Below, one piece after another: positions 7,856 through 16,211 of a DNA stretch of 44,994 nt; position 1 is the stretch's first letter; each line of letters starts with the position of its first letter. This DNA comes from an uncultured Akkermansia sp. GTDB lineage: Bacteria; Verrucomicrobiota; Verrucomicrobiia; Verrucomicrobiales; Akkermansiaceae. The notes beneath the pieces are model-generated. The model made no database searches and was not told the origin of the DNA. It saw only the letters and a program-made list of their open reading frames with translations. The stretch spans positions 1 to 44,994 of the forward strand of contig CAJGCV010000002.1 of NCBI GenBank assembly GCA_904501915.1, written 5' to 3'. Position numbers and translations under genes: made by a program.

Positions 7856-9252
7856 GACGCTGAAGAATTGGGATTAAGAGTGGGAAAGAGTTCGTACATG
7901 CTGCGCTCCATACCAGCGGAGCGCGAGCCTTTGAAGAGCAGGGCATCGCCCGGCTGCATGAGCGCACGCAGGGCGGCGGCGGCTTCTGCGGGTGTGTTCA
8001 CCAGCAGCGCCGGGATACTTTCGGAGGCTGCCTGGCAGAGTGCCAGCGTCTCCGGGCACTCCGGGCCTACCACCACTACGGCGGCATAGCCCAGGGAGGC
8101 TGCGCACCAGCCCATGTCGGCATGGGCGGCGATACCGCCCTCGCCCAGCTCGCCCATCTTGCCCAGCACGGCAATGTGGCGTTTCGGACCGCGCAGGGCG
8201 GCTACGGTTTCGAGAGCAGCTTTCATGCTCTCGGGGTTGGCGTTGTAGGTGTCGTCCACCACGGTGTAGCCTTCCACTTCCTTGCAGGCGAGTCGGCCGT
8301 GCGTGAGGGAAGAGGCAGAGAGACCGGCGGCAATCTGGTCGAGGGTGCAGCCGAGTTTCCAGCCGGCGGCAGCGGCCAGCAGGCTGTTGCTCACCATGTG
8401 GGCACCGGGAACGGGCAGGGAGACTTCCACCTCGCCCTCGCCTTCGATGTGCAGGGTGTAGGTGGTGCCAGTGGCGGTGCTGCGCGGGTTAAGCGCGCGT
8501 ACCGGGCTGTTGCAGCCTCCCACGGGAATCGGGGTGGCGGCGGTCTGCGTGGCTATGAAATCTGCAAAATCATCCTGCGCCGGGTAAATCATGAATCCGT
8601 CTGCCGGCAGGGCGCGGGCTACGGTGCATTTTTCCTCGGCAATGGCCTGGCGGGTGCCCAGATATTCCAGGTGGGCGGAGCCGATGGTGGTGATGATGCC
8701 AATCTGCGGGCGGGTCATGGCGCAGAGCGGGGCGATTTCGCCCGCGTGGTTCATGCCCATTTCCCAGATGGCGGCCTGGGTGCCCTGCGGGGTGCTCAGG
8801 ATGCTCAGCGGCACGCCGATGTGGTTGTTGAGATTGCCTTTGGTTGCCAGCGCGTTAAACTTCTGTGAGAGTACAGAGAGGCACATGTCCTTGGTGCTGG
8901 TCTTGCCGCTGCTGCCGGTAAGGCCGACCACGTGCAGCGGCTCCAGCTGCCCACGCCACCAGGAGGCAAGGCTTTGCAGCGCCACGAGCGTGTCTTCCAC
9001 CAGCACTACGGTGCTGCCGGGGGCATATTCGCCCGCCAGGCGTGATACCACCACAGCTGCTGCGCCCTTCTGCGTGGCATCGGCGGCAAAGTTGTTGCCA
9101 TCGAAGCGCTCGCCACAGAGCGCCAGGAATACACAGCCGGGGGTGATGGCGCGGCTGTCGGTGGTGAGACCGGCGGTAATGGCGCGGTCACCCGCCACCA
9201 CTGCCTTGCCGGCGGTGGCAGCGATGAGGTCACTGGTGCTCAGGTGGGTCAT
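7852..9252 (-). CDS. murF: MurF, UDP-MurNAc-tripeptide--D-Ala-D-Ala ligase
   Basis: Adds D-Ala-D-Ala to the UDP-MurNAc tripeptide in the cytosol, completing the pentapeptide that MraY uses next. The P-loop is LTGSSGKTSTKD at about residues 107-118, followed by TKGNLNNHIGVPL and the ADP-binding region VVDDTYNANPESMKAAL, both characteristic of MurF. Length 466. It lies 18 nt downstream of murE and overlaps mraY by four bases. Confidence 0.96.
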   Translation of the reverse strand: MTHLSTSDLIAATAGKAVVAGDRAITAGLTTDSRAITPGCVFLALCGERFDGNNFAADATQKGAAAVVVSRLAGEYAPGSTVVLVEDTLVALQSLASWWRGQLEPLHVVGLTGSSGKTSTKDMCLSVLSQKFNALATKGNLNNHIGVPLSILSTPQGTQAAIWEMGMNHAGEIAPLCAMTRPQIGIITTIGSAHLEYLGTRQAIAEEKCTVARALPADGFMIYPAQDDFADFIATQTAATPIPVGGCNSPVRALNPRSTATGTTYTLHIEGEGEVEVSLPVPGAHMVSNSLLAAAAGWKLGCTLDQIAAGLSASSLTHGRLACKEVEGYTVVDDTYNANPESMKAALETVAALRGPKRHIAVLGKMGELGEGGIAAHADMGWCAASLGYAAVVVVGPECPETLALCQAASESIPALLVNTPAEAAAALRALMQPGDALLFKGSRSAGMERSMYELFPTLNPNSSAS

Positions 9253-9270
9253 GGAGTAGGGCGAAAAGGG

Positions 9271-10800
9271 TTATTTGCTGCGGCGGCCTTCCGGTTTGCG
9301 GGAGGGTACGGAGATGCCCTCCGGGTTCTTTTCGGCGTAGAACTTGCGCACAACGGCAGAGTCGGAGAAATCGATGGTTTCGTTCGCGAAAATCTGGTAA
9401 TTCTCATGCCCCTTGCCGGCAATGAGAATGGCATCGCCCGGGCGGGCCTGCTCCAGCGCGGCGCGGATGGCTTCCTCGCGGTCGGTGATGCGGTGCTGCT
9501 TGCTGGTGGGAATGCCAGGCATGATTTCATCGATAATCTGCTCGGGGTCCTCGCTGCGGGGATTATCGCTGGTCACGAGGCAGAGGTCGCTGTAACGGGC
9601 AGCGGCTTCGCCCATGAGCGGGCGCTTGGTGCGGTCGCGGTCGCCGCCGCAGCCGAAGATGGTGATGAGACGCCCGTTGCGGCAGAGCGCTTTCATGGTC
9701 TTGCACACGTTTTCCACAGCATCCGGCGTGTGGGCGTAGTCCACAAAGCACTGCACGTTGTTCACGCTGGAGACCAGTTCCATGCGGCCGGGTACCTGCG
9801 GGCTCTGCGCCAGGGCGGTGATGGCCTCGCTGATATTGATGCCGGAGCACACAGCGCCTGCCAGGGCTGCCAGGCTGTTGGAGAGGTTGAATTCGCCGAT
9901 GAGCGGTGTGCGCACCAGGTAGCTGCGCCCCTGGTAGATGAGTTCGTACTGGCTGCCCTTCAGGGTGATGAGCCTGGGTTCGGCGCGGAAATCGGCCTTT
10001 TCGCTCATACCGAAGGTGCGCACCTTCATGATGGGAGCCAGTTCTGCAGCCAGGCGGCAGCCGTATTCGTCGTCAATGTTGATGACGGCAGTGCTCTTGC
10101 GGTCAGCAGCAGCCATGCGGGTGAAGAGGAGTTTCTTGGACTGGTAGTACTCCTCCATGGTGCCGTGGTAATCCAGGTGGTCCTGCGTGAGGTTGGCAAA
10201 GATGCCGATGCGGAAGTGGGTGCCGGCGGTGCGCTGCTGGTCGAGCGCATGGGAGGATACTTCCATGGCAACGGCCCGGCAGCCGTTCTTGACCATATCT
10301 GCCAGATTGCTCTGCAGCAGGGCGCAGCCGGGTGTGGTGTTGCTGCTGGTCACGCGGCGTTCGCCGTTGTCGTAGATAATAGTGCCGATGAGACCGGCGC
10401 GCTGCCAGGCGGCGCGGTAGATGTGGTTCACCAGATAGCTGATGGTGGTCTTTCCATTGGTGCCGGTAACACCCAGGACTACCATGTTTTCGCTCGGGCA
10501 GCCGTGCCAGGCGCTCATGAGCAGACCATCTGCCTCGTGCGTGTCCGGCACCTGCACCCAGAGGATGCCGGCTGCCTTTGCCTGTTCGCTGGCCGGTGTT
10601 TCTGCCACAATGGCGGCGGCACCGGCGGTAACAGCACCTTCAATGGCGCTGTGCCCGTCAAACTGAGTGCCCTTGACAGCCACGAAACAGCAGCCGGGTA
10701 CCACCTTTCGGCTGTCATCGGTCAGCTGGGTGAGGGGGGCGCTGAGCTTCCCGCTGATGGTGGCGGTGGGCAGGATGCTGAAAAGTTTTTTTGTGTTCAT
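9271..10800 (-). CDS. murE: MurE, UDP-MurNAc-dipeptide--meso-diaminopimelate ligase
   Basis: Adds the third stem-peptide residue. The P-loop VTGTNGKTTISYL is at about residues 111-123, and the C-terminal substrate loop reads SDNPRSEDP. In this family DNPR at that place marks enzymes specific for meso-diaminopimelate rather than L-lysine, so the peptidoglycan is predicted to be A1-gamma, consistent with a Gram-negative-type wall. Length 509, slightly long because of a short basic C-terminal tail (RKPEGRRSK). It follows ftsI by 27 nt. Confidence 0.96.
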   Translation of the reverse strand: MNTKKLFSILPTATISGKLSAPLTQLTDDSRKVVPGCCFVAVKGTQFDGHSAIEGAVTAGAAAIVAETPASEQAKAAGILWVQVPDTHEADGLLMSAWHGCPSENMVVLGVTGTNGKTTISYLVNHIYRAAWQRAGLIGTIIYDNGERRVTSSNTTPGCALLQSNLADMVKNGCRAVAMEVSSHALDQQRTAGTHFRIGIFANLTQDHLDYHGTMEEYYQSKKLLFTRMAAADRKSTAVINIDDEYGCRLAAELAPIMKVRTFGMSEKADFRAEPRLITLKGSQYELIYQGRSYLVRTPLIGEFNLSNSLAALAGAVCSGINISEAITALAQSPQVPGRMELVSSVNNVQCFVDYAHTPDAVENVCKTMKALCRNGRLITIFGCGGDRDRTKRPLMGEAAARYSDLCLVTSDNPRSEDPEQIIDEIMPGIPTSKQHRITDREEAIRAALEQARPGDAILIAGKGHENYQIFANETIDFSDSAVVRKFYAEKNPEGISVPSRKPEGRRSK

Positions 10801-10827
10801 GGCTGGAAATCGGGTGAGTGTGAATTC

Positions 10828-13014
10828 TTATTTCTTTAGATTATCAGATTCTTCCTTAGTAGCAAGATATTTTTCGTATGCTTCGGGGTCACTGGGGGTG
10901 AGATTAAGCACATTGATGAAGCGTTCTGCCGCTGCGCGGAAAATGGGTGCTGCCACCGTGCCGCCGCCGGGGTTGCAATCGGTGGGGTGGGGCTCGTCAA
11001 TGACGGTCATGACCACCAGTTTCGGGTCATCAATGGGGAGTACGCCGGCAAAGGATACGGTGTAGAGGTTTTCGGTGTAGCCGCCACCGGCTTTGGTCTT
11101 CTTGGCGGTGCCGGTTTTGCCGCCGATGCGGAACCCCGGAATGGCTGCCGCTGTGGCGGTGCCGCGACCGCATTCACCCTTGCGCTCAGTTACGCTTTCC
11201 AAAGCAAAGCGCAAATCGCGCGCCGTACTGGATTTCATGACCCTGCATACCTCCTGCGGAGCGCATTCATCATATATCGAGCCATCGGCTGCTATGATTT
11301 TGTCGATGAGGCGGGGTTTCATGCGCACGCCGTCGTTGGCAATGGTGGCGTACACCATGGCCATGTGCAGCGGTGATACGGCCACGGAGTAGCCGTAGGC
11401 AATGCGTGAGTAGTTCACGATGTTGGTGCCGTCTGCCAGCAGACAGGCACCACCGGAGGGCAGGTCGATGCCGGCGGGTTTGTTAAGCCCGAATTTTTCC
11501 AGGTATTCCTTGAAGTTCGGCCATTTGCCGATGAGGGCGATACGGGCGGCACCGGGGTTACTGGATTTCTTGAGCACGCCCCACACCGGCAGGCTGCCGT
11601 AGTTGAAGGGGTTGTCGTTGATGGCTTTACTGCCGAAGCCTACGGAGAACGGGGAGCAGTTCACATAGCCGCGTATGCTCATGAGCCCCTTATCCACCAC
11701 TGTGGTGACGGCCAGTACCTTGAAAGTGGAACCGGGTTCGTAGCGGGTCTGGCAGGCAAAGTTGAAATCGCCGGTAACGGCTTTGCCGTTCTCATCTTTC
11801 TTGGTCCCGCGGTCAAAGGTGCCTTCGTGTGTGATGAGTTGCTTGGTGTTGAGGTTGAATGCCGGCCGGCTCACCATGGCCAGAATGTCGCCCGTTTTGG
11901 GGTCTACCACAATCATGCAGCCGCGCTTGGCGCGGAAATGGCGCATGCCTTTGTCGAGCTCCTGCTCGACGATGGCCTGCAGGCGCATATCAATGGTGAG
12001 TTTCAGATTCAGCCCATGTTTGGGGGCCAGGTAGCGGTCATCCTCATTGGGCAGCACCTGGCCGCGGGCATTGTGGCGGTATTCGCGCAGTCCGTCCACG
12101 CCGGCCAGGTAGCTGTGGAAGTAGGACTCTACGCCGCTCATGCCTTTGTTTTCGTGGTTCACATAACCGAGCACGTGGCAGAGCATGTCGGGCATCACGT
12201 ATTCGCGGTTGATGTTGTATTCCACCATGAGCCCGCGCACGCGCGCGCCTTTGATGGCTTTGCGGAGGTTATCGGCCTCCTCGAAGCTCAAATCCTTGGC
12301 CAGGATGATTTTGTTGCGGTAGGAGCGCCGGGGCAGCCCTTTCTGTTCCGCTTCCTTGTTGTGAAGAGTGACGGCGGGTTGTTCGATTTTGTCGATAATA
12401 GCCTCGCAGACTTTCCTTTTTCTCTCCTCGTGGCTGGAGACTTCGCCTACATCCAGGTTTGTGATGAGATGGGGGCAGAGCACTTCTGCCACGAGTTCAT
12501 CGTGCCGCGCGTAGTAGTGCTTGCACATTTCCGCATTGTATTGGCTGAGCCGGTTTGCTGCAGCATCTTTTACAATGGGTCTGTCGCCAATGGCTGCCTT
12601 GTCTTCCGGGGTCAGTTCTTTCTTGGCGTTGTTAAGCAGCTTTGCCCGGAAATTGTACACCAGTTTGCGGCGCTCCTTGTCATCGGTAAGCGTTTTCCAG
12701 CGCGGGTCATGAGTAGCCTGGTTATACGCCAGACCATCCACCACAGCGGTAATTTCGCGCAGGTGGTAGCGGTCTGCCACAAGCACAGCCTTCTGGAGAT
12801 TGTGGGTCAGCAGTTCCTCATTGCGGTCCATGATGATGCCGCGCTGCGCAGGTATGCGCTCTTTGTCGATGAGGTCGTTTTCTGCGATGCTGGCCACTTT
12901 GCCCTGGTCAATAATCTGCAGATTCACCAGCCGCACCGCAATAAAACACGAGATAGCCACCATGATACAGGTGAGAAACAGGGTGCGGCCTGCAAATGGA
13001 ACCTTGGTTTTCAC
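10828..13014 (-). CDS. ftsI: FtsI, class B penicillin-binding protein (septal transpeptidase)
   Basis: 728-residue bitopic membrane protein: a short N-terminus, one transmembrane helix (about residues 9-30), a long pedestal domain, then the transpeptidase domain. The active site is complete: STFK with nucleophile Ser429, SSN at 484-486, and KTG at 633-635. It cross-links septal peptidoglycan in complex with FtsW. The pedestal has a large Lys/Glu-rich insert between about residues 100 and 250, making it longer than E. coli FtsI (588). No PASTA domain is visible. It sits directly after ftsL, 23 nt downstream. Confidence 0.94.
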   Translation of the reverse strand: MKTKVPFAGRTLFLTCIMVAISCFIAVRLVNLQIIDQGKVASIAENDLIDKERIPAQRGIIMDRNEELLTHNLQKAVLVADRYHLREITAVVDGLAYNQATHDPRWKTLTDDKERRKLVYNFRAKLLNNAKKELTPEDKAAIGDRPIVKDAAANRLSQYNAEMCKHYYARHDELVAEVLCPHLITNLDVGEVSSHEERKRKVCEAIIDKIEQPAVTLHNKEAEQKGLPRRSYRNKIILAKDLSFEEADNLRKAIKGARVRGLMVEYNINREYVMPDMLCHVLGYVNHENKGMSGVESYFHSYLAGVDGLREYRHNARGQVLPNEDDRYLAPKHGLNLKLTIDMRLQAIVEQELDKGMRHFRAKRGCMIVVDPKTGDILAMVSRPAFNLNTKQLITHEGTFDRGTKKDENGKAVTGDFNFACQTRYEPGSTFKVLAVTTVVDKGLMSIRGYVNCSPFSVGFGSKAINDNPFNYGSLPVWGVLKKSSNPGAARIALIGKWPNFKEYLEKFGLNKPAGIDLPSGGACLLADGTNIVNYSRIAYGYSVAVSPLHMAMVYATIANDGVRMKPRLIDKIIAADGSIYDECAPQEVCRVMKSSTARDLRFALESVTERKGECGRGTATAAAIPGFRIGGKTGTAKKTKAGGGYTENLYTVSFAGVLPIDDPKLVVMTVIDEPHPTDCNPGGGTVAAPIFRAAAERFINVLNLTPSDPEAYEKYLATKEESDNLKK

Positions 13015-13037
13015 GTGGGGGTATCTGCGGCGGTGCG

Positions 13038-13385
13038 TTAGCGGTGAATAACGGCGAATCCGCTGTCCTGCAGACGGCGGGCGAGTTCAATCTGGCTGCG
13101 TTCGATATCACGCAGGGAAGAGCCGTCCTGGCTCAGGCGGTCGCGCATGGTCCAGCGGATGGTCAGGTCATTGGTTTTGGCGCGGTGCTGGTTGGTGTTC
13201 ATGTTGCTCACCGCAATTTCGCGGTGAAGCTTGTTGATTTCCGTGCGCACGGCCACCTGGTCGTTCTTGAGCAGGGCGTATGTAATGCCGCCGGCCGATA
13301 CCAGGAAGGCAAAGAGCACCATCCAGATCAGGAAGCTGAAGCTTACCTGGTCGGCGTAGCGTGTGCTGGTGGGGTTCGGTGGCAT
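13038..13385 (-). CDS. ftsL: FtsL-like division protein
   Basis: 115 residues: a short cytoplasmic N-terminus, one transmembrane helix (about 14-40, SFLIWMVLFAFLVSAGGITYAL), then a periplasmic helical segment with heptad-like spacing typical of FtsL/DivIC coiled coils. FtsL joins FtsB and FtsQ to activate FtsWI. Sequence conservation in this family is poor, so the call rests on size, topology and the position between rsmH and ftsI, where ftsL is almost always found. Confidence 0.85.
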   Translation of the reverse strand: MPPNPTSTRYADQVSFSFLIWMVLFAFLVSAGGITYALLKNDQVAVRTEINKLHREIAVSNMNTNQHRAKTNDLTIRWTMRDRLSQDGSSLRDIERSQIELARRLQDSGFAVIHR

Positions 13386-13400
13386 GAAGAGGCGGTCGAC

Positions 13401-14870
13401 TTAAAGTTTTTCGATGACTCGGAGTTTGGCGCTGCGGGCGCGGGGATTGGCAGTCAGCTCGGCTTCGCTGGCCACAATGGGCTTGCGGGTTACCAGCCGG
13501 GCGGTATATTCCGGGTTGGGGCGCGGGGCGGGCCATTCCGGGCGGTCGATTTCCGGGCGGGTCACGCGGTCAAAGTAGCGTTTGACGGCGCGGTCCTCCA
13601 GACTGTGGAAGGTGATGATGGCGAAGCGACCGCCGCTTTTGAGCAGGCTGAGACCGCTTTCCAGCAGGGCATCCAAGGCGCCAAGTTCATCGTTCACGGC
13701 GATACGCAGCGCCTGGAACGAGCGGGTGGCGGGGTGCTGCTTGCCCTTGCGGGGCAGCACACTGGCGATGATGTCTGCCAGCTGGGTGGTGGTGGTGACG
13801 GGGGTCTTGGCGCGTTCCTGCACAATGCGGCGTGCAATGGCGCGGCTGGCGCGTTCCTCTCCGTATTGCCAGAGGATATCGGCCAGTTCGCTTTCGGCGG
13901 CGGTGTTCACGATGTCGGCAGCGCTCTGCGGGGCGGCGGGGTTCATGCGCATGTCCAGCGGACCTTCTGCCAGGAACGAGAAACCGCGCTCTGCCTGGTC
14001 TACCTGCGGTGAGGAAATGCCGATGTCTGCCAGAATGCCATGCACGGTTTCAAGCCCCTCGGCGCGCAGCAGGTCAGCGGCGTTGCGGAAGTTGCCAGCC
14101 ACAATGTGCAGGCGGTCGCCATAGGCTGCCAGGCGCTTGCGGGCTGCTTTGCGTGCGGCGGGGTCCTGGTCAATGCCCCATACGGTGGCGCCTTGCTCCA
14201 GCATCAGTTCGCTGTGGCCGCCTCCACCCAGGGTGGCATCTACCAGCACGCGTCCTTCTGCCGGCTGCAGGGCTTCTACAGCCTCGGCGCGCAGCACGGT
14301 GACGTGGTGGAACGGTGCGGAATCCGTGTCCTCGCAGAAATTTGTGTCAGCCGTGTCAGCGCTTGCTTCAGCGCGGCAGTTTTCCTGCCACTCGGCGGCC
14401 TCGGCTGCGGAAATGGCCTCCACCAGCGGGGTGGTGCACCACTGCAGCTCCGGTGTGCTGGCGACCCAGCGGCTCACCAGGGTGTCGATGCCTTCCTCGC
14501 CCACCAGCTCGGCAAGTATGGTGGCGCTGCACGGGCTTAAGCGGTAGGCCAGAACGGCGGCTTCGCCTTGCAGCTTCGCTGCCAATGCGCCCACGCGCGT
14601 AAGGGAAAGGCTGGCTGCGGCGCAGGTGTCCAGCGGGGTGGCTATGGCACGGGCCGACAGCTCGCGCAGTTCGTCGCCCAGCTTCGCCAGGGTGCCACGC
14701 GCGCCTTTGATGCCCGCATCGCGCATGCGCGAGAGCAGTTCGCGCCGGGCAGTCTGCCAGGCGTCCAGTTGCTCGGCGGTCAGTGCGCCCTCCTCCCACA
14801 GGAGCACCTTGTAGCAGGTGCCGACAGGGGCTGTCTGCGCCGCGTGGCTCTGTGTTGCTACCTTGCTCAT
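13401..14870 (-). CDS. rsmH: RsmH (MraW), 16S rRNA C1402 N4-methyltransferase with a long N-terminal extension
   Basis: SAM-dependent methyltransferase for N4 of C1402 in 16S rRNA. The catalytic part begins near residue 186 (FHHVTVLRAEAVEAL) with LVDATLGGGGHSE, ILADIGISSPQVD, PLDMRMN, SFQALRIAVNDEL and ITFHSLEDRAVKRYF, all standard. The roughly 185 residues before it are not part of normal RsmH (about 310 residues). That extension is mainly helical, Ala/Leu/Glu-rich and has no signal peptide or motif that I recognise. The start at 14870 overlaps the mraZ stop as ATGA, and the frame remains open between, so the extension looks genuine rather than a wrong start. Confidence 0.93.
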   Translation of the reverse strand: MSKVATQSHAAQTAPVGTCYKVLLWEEGALTAEQLDAWQTARRELLSRMRDAGIKGARGTLAKLGDELRELSARAIATPLDTCAAASLSLTRVGALAAKLQGEAAVLAYRLSPCSATILAELVGEEGIDTLVSRWVASTPELQWCTTPLVEAISAAEAAEWQENCRAEASADTADTNFCEDTDSAPFHHVTVLRAEAVEALQPAEGRVLVDATLGGGGHSELMLEQGATVWGIDQDPAARKAARKRLAAYGDRLHIVAGNFRNAADLLRAEGLETVHGILADIGISSPQVDQAERGFSFLAEGPLDMRMNPAAPQSAADIVNTAAESELADILWQYGEERASRAIARRIVQERAKTPVTTTTQLADIIASVLPRKGKQHPATRSFQALRIAVNDELGALDALLESGLSLLKSGGRFAIITFHSLEDRAVKRYFDRVTRPEIDRPEWPAPRPNPEYTARLVTRKPIVASEAELTANPRARSAKLRVIEKL

Positions 14871-15337
14871 GTGAGGATGCCGAATACTTTGTCCAGTTCC
14901 AGTTTCGCCAGGGCATCGGGTGCTTTCGTGGCTTCGAAATCAACCGGTGACCATATCTCGAAATACGATCCGCGACCTACGATTGTCGCGGTGTCCGCCA
15001 GTTTCAGGCGTTCGCGTTGTGCCTTGGGTATGAGGAGTTTGCCCTGGCTGCTCACCTCGGCCTCGAAGCTCAGGCCTATGATGGTGCCCAGGTAGCGGTT
15101 CACGGCTGCCGGGTCGAATCCGCGTGCTTCTGCGTGGCTTCGTATCCCATTCACCATCTCTTCAAAACTCTCTCTCGTGTAGCACTTCAGCGTCGGATAC
15201 CCTTCATTCTGAGCATCTATCATCCACAGTACTGCCCCCTGCGCGTCACGCCAGCCCGCCGGAATCGCTACGCGACTCTTCGGGTCGAGCTTATGCGTCA
15301 CGTTGCCCGTGAACATTACTGTGGAGACACTATTCAT
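14867..15337 (-). CDS. mraZ: MraZ, transcriptional regulator of the dcw cluster
   Basis: About 156 residues with the two AbrB-like half-domains of MraZ: MFTGNVTHKLDPKSRVAIP near the start and SSQGKLLIPKAQRERL in the second half. MraZ binds repeats upstream of its own gene and represses the operon in E. coli (family knowledge). The longest frame reaches 15448 but passes through the promoter; the ATG at 15337 (MNSVSTV) lies 28 nt downstream of the -10 box. The canonical MraZ start would be the ATG at 15316 (MFTGNV), which remains an alternative. It is the first gene of the operon that runs to 1875. Confidence 0.93.
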   Translation of the reverse strand: MNSVSTVMFTGNVTHKLDPKSRVAIPAGWRDAQGAVLWMIDAQNEGYPTLKCYTRESFEEMVNGIRSHAEARGFDPAAVNRYLGTIIGLSFEAEVSSQGKLLIPKAQRERLKLADTATIVGRGSYFEIWSPVDFEATKAPDALAKLELDKVFGILT

Positions 15338-15341
15338 GCTT

Positions 15342-15394
15342 TTAAGTGCACTTACCTGCACCACCAGTACACTCCAATACACCGAAAAAGTCAA
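15342..15394 (-). promoter_or_regulatory. dcw operon promoter with candidate MraZ boxes
   Basis: On the minus strand TTGACT (389-394 of 15 kb, i.e. 15389-15394) and TGTACT (15366-15371) are 17 nt apart. Overlapping the -10 region are pentamers at a 10-bp period: TGGAG, five bases, TGGTG, five bases, GGTAA. E. coli MraZ recognises TGGGN pentamers at the same spacing, so this is a plausible but degenerate autoregulatory operator. The promoter is more certain than the boxes. Confidence 0.55.
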
Positions 15395-15487
15395 TCTTAA
15401 ATTCTGCCTTTCTGATAAATTTTTGCCACCGGGAGCAAAATTTACCATTCAGGGACAACCTGCAGCCTGAAAAATGAAAGAGGTCGG

Positions 15488-15523
15488 AAAAACAAAACCC
15501 CCGCGCCTTGATGAGGTGCGGGG
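15488..15523 (-). terminator. Terminator after the NUDIX-like gene
   Basis: On the minus strand CCCCGCACCT, loop CATCA, AGGCGCGGGG, followed by GTTTTGTTTTT. It lies about 30 nt past the NUDIX-like stop and also insulates the dcw promoter downstream. Confidence 0.8.
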
Positions 15524-15551
15524 ATTCGGTATGAGGGTAAAAGAGTGCTAA

Positions 15552-16160
15552 TCAGTTGGCTCTCAATGCGTCCACACAGATGGCAGACCAGGTTTCAAGA
15601 CGCTCGTAAAGTGGGCCTGCGAGTTCATCCAGTGTGCGGAAGACGAGGTCGGCCAGCGCTTTTTCGTTGGGGGCTACCTGGTCATCCTGCAGCTCGAAGC
15701 GGTGCACAAAGCCGAGGTGCACGGAGCCTACTTCGTTGGTGTCATCGTTGATGATGGCGAAGAGCTCCTGGGTGGCAGAGCCGGTGAAGGTGATTTCCTC
15801 GCGTATTTCTCGCTCCATGCCGGAGAGGTAGGTGGAGATGGAGTCGGTGAGACCATCAATGGGGTTGATGTGGCCGCCGATGCCGAGCGACATCTTGTTG
15901 TGCAGGCGTGATTCGCCGCCCTTGGAGGTGCGGGCGTAGGCCAGGATGCGCCCCTGGTGGCAGAAGATGGCGTAGGTGATGAGCTGCTTGAACTCGGGGC
16001 TCTGCTCGGCCAGCTCGCGGTCCATGTAGCGGGCTACACCTGGCTTCAGAAAGGCGCTCAGGTAGTCCTGCGGGTTGAGCTTCACCCCATTGAATGCGCC
16101 CACAGCCTCAAAGGCTTCGCGCGGAACGACCAGCACCTGTTCTCCATTGTAGCGTGACAT
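15552..16160 (-). CDS. NUDIX-like hydrolase or phosphoesterase
   Basis: 202 residues. A Nudix-like stretch is visible as GIGGHINPIDG followed by EREIREEITFTG, close to the GX5EX7REUXEEXGU box but with a longer loop between the glycines and the REXXEE helix. A following FAIINDD...HLGFVHRFEL matches similar proteins annotated as NUDIX phosphoesterases. The substrate cannot be inferred. It is a single-gene unit: a leaderless-type promoter in front and a terminator behind. Confidence 0.7.
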   Translation of the reverse strand: MSRYNGEQVLVVPREAFEAVGAFNGVKLNPQDYLSAFLKPGVARYMDRELAEQSPEFKQLITYAIFCHQGRILAYARTSKGGESRLHNKMSLGIGGHINPIDGLTDSISTYLSGMEREIREEITFTGSATQELFAIINDDTNEVGSVHLGFVHRFELQDDQVAPNEKALADLVFRTLDELAGPLYERLETWSAICVDALRAN

Positions 16161-16166
16161 GCGGGT

Positions 16167-16194
16167 ATACTAACACAATGCCCGGTGCATGCAA
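16167..16194 (-). promoter_or_regulatory. Promoter of the NUDIX-like gene (leaderless type)
   Basis: TTGCAT (16189-16194), 16-nt spacer, TAGTAT (16167-16172), then six bases (ACCCGC) to the ATG at 16160. The predicted transcript begins at the start codon. Confidence 0.65.
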
Positions 16195-16211
16195 GAGAAT
16201 AGTGTGGCTTA

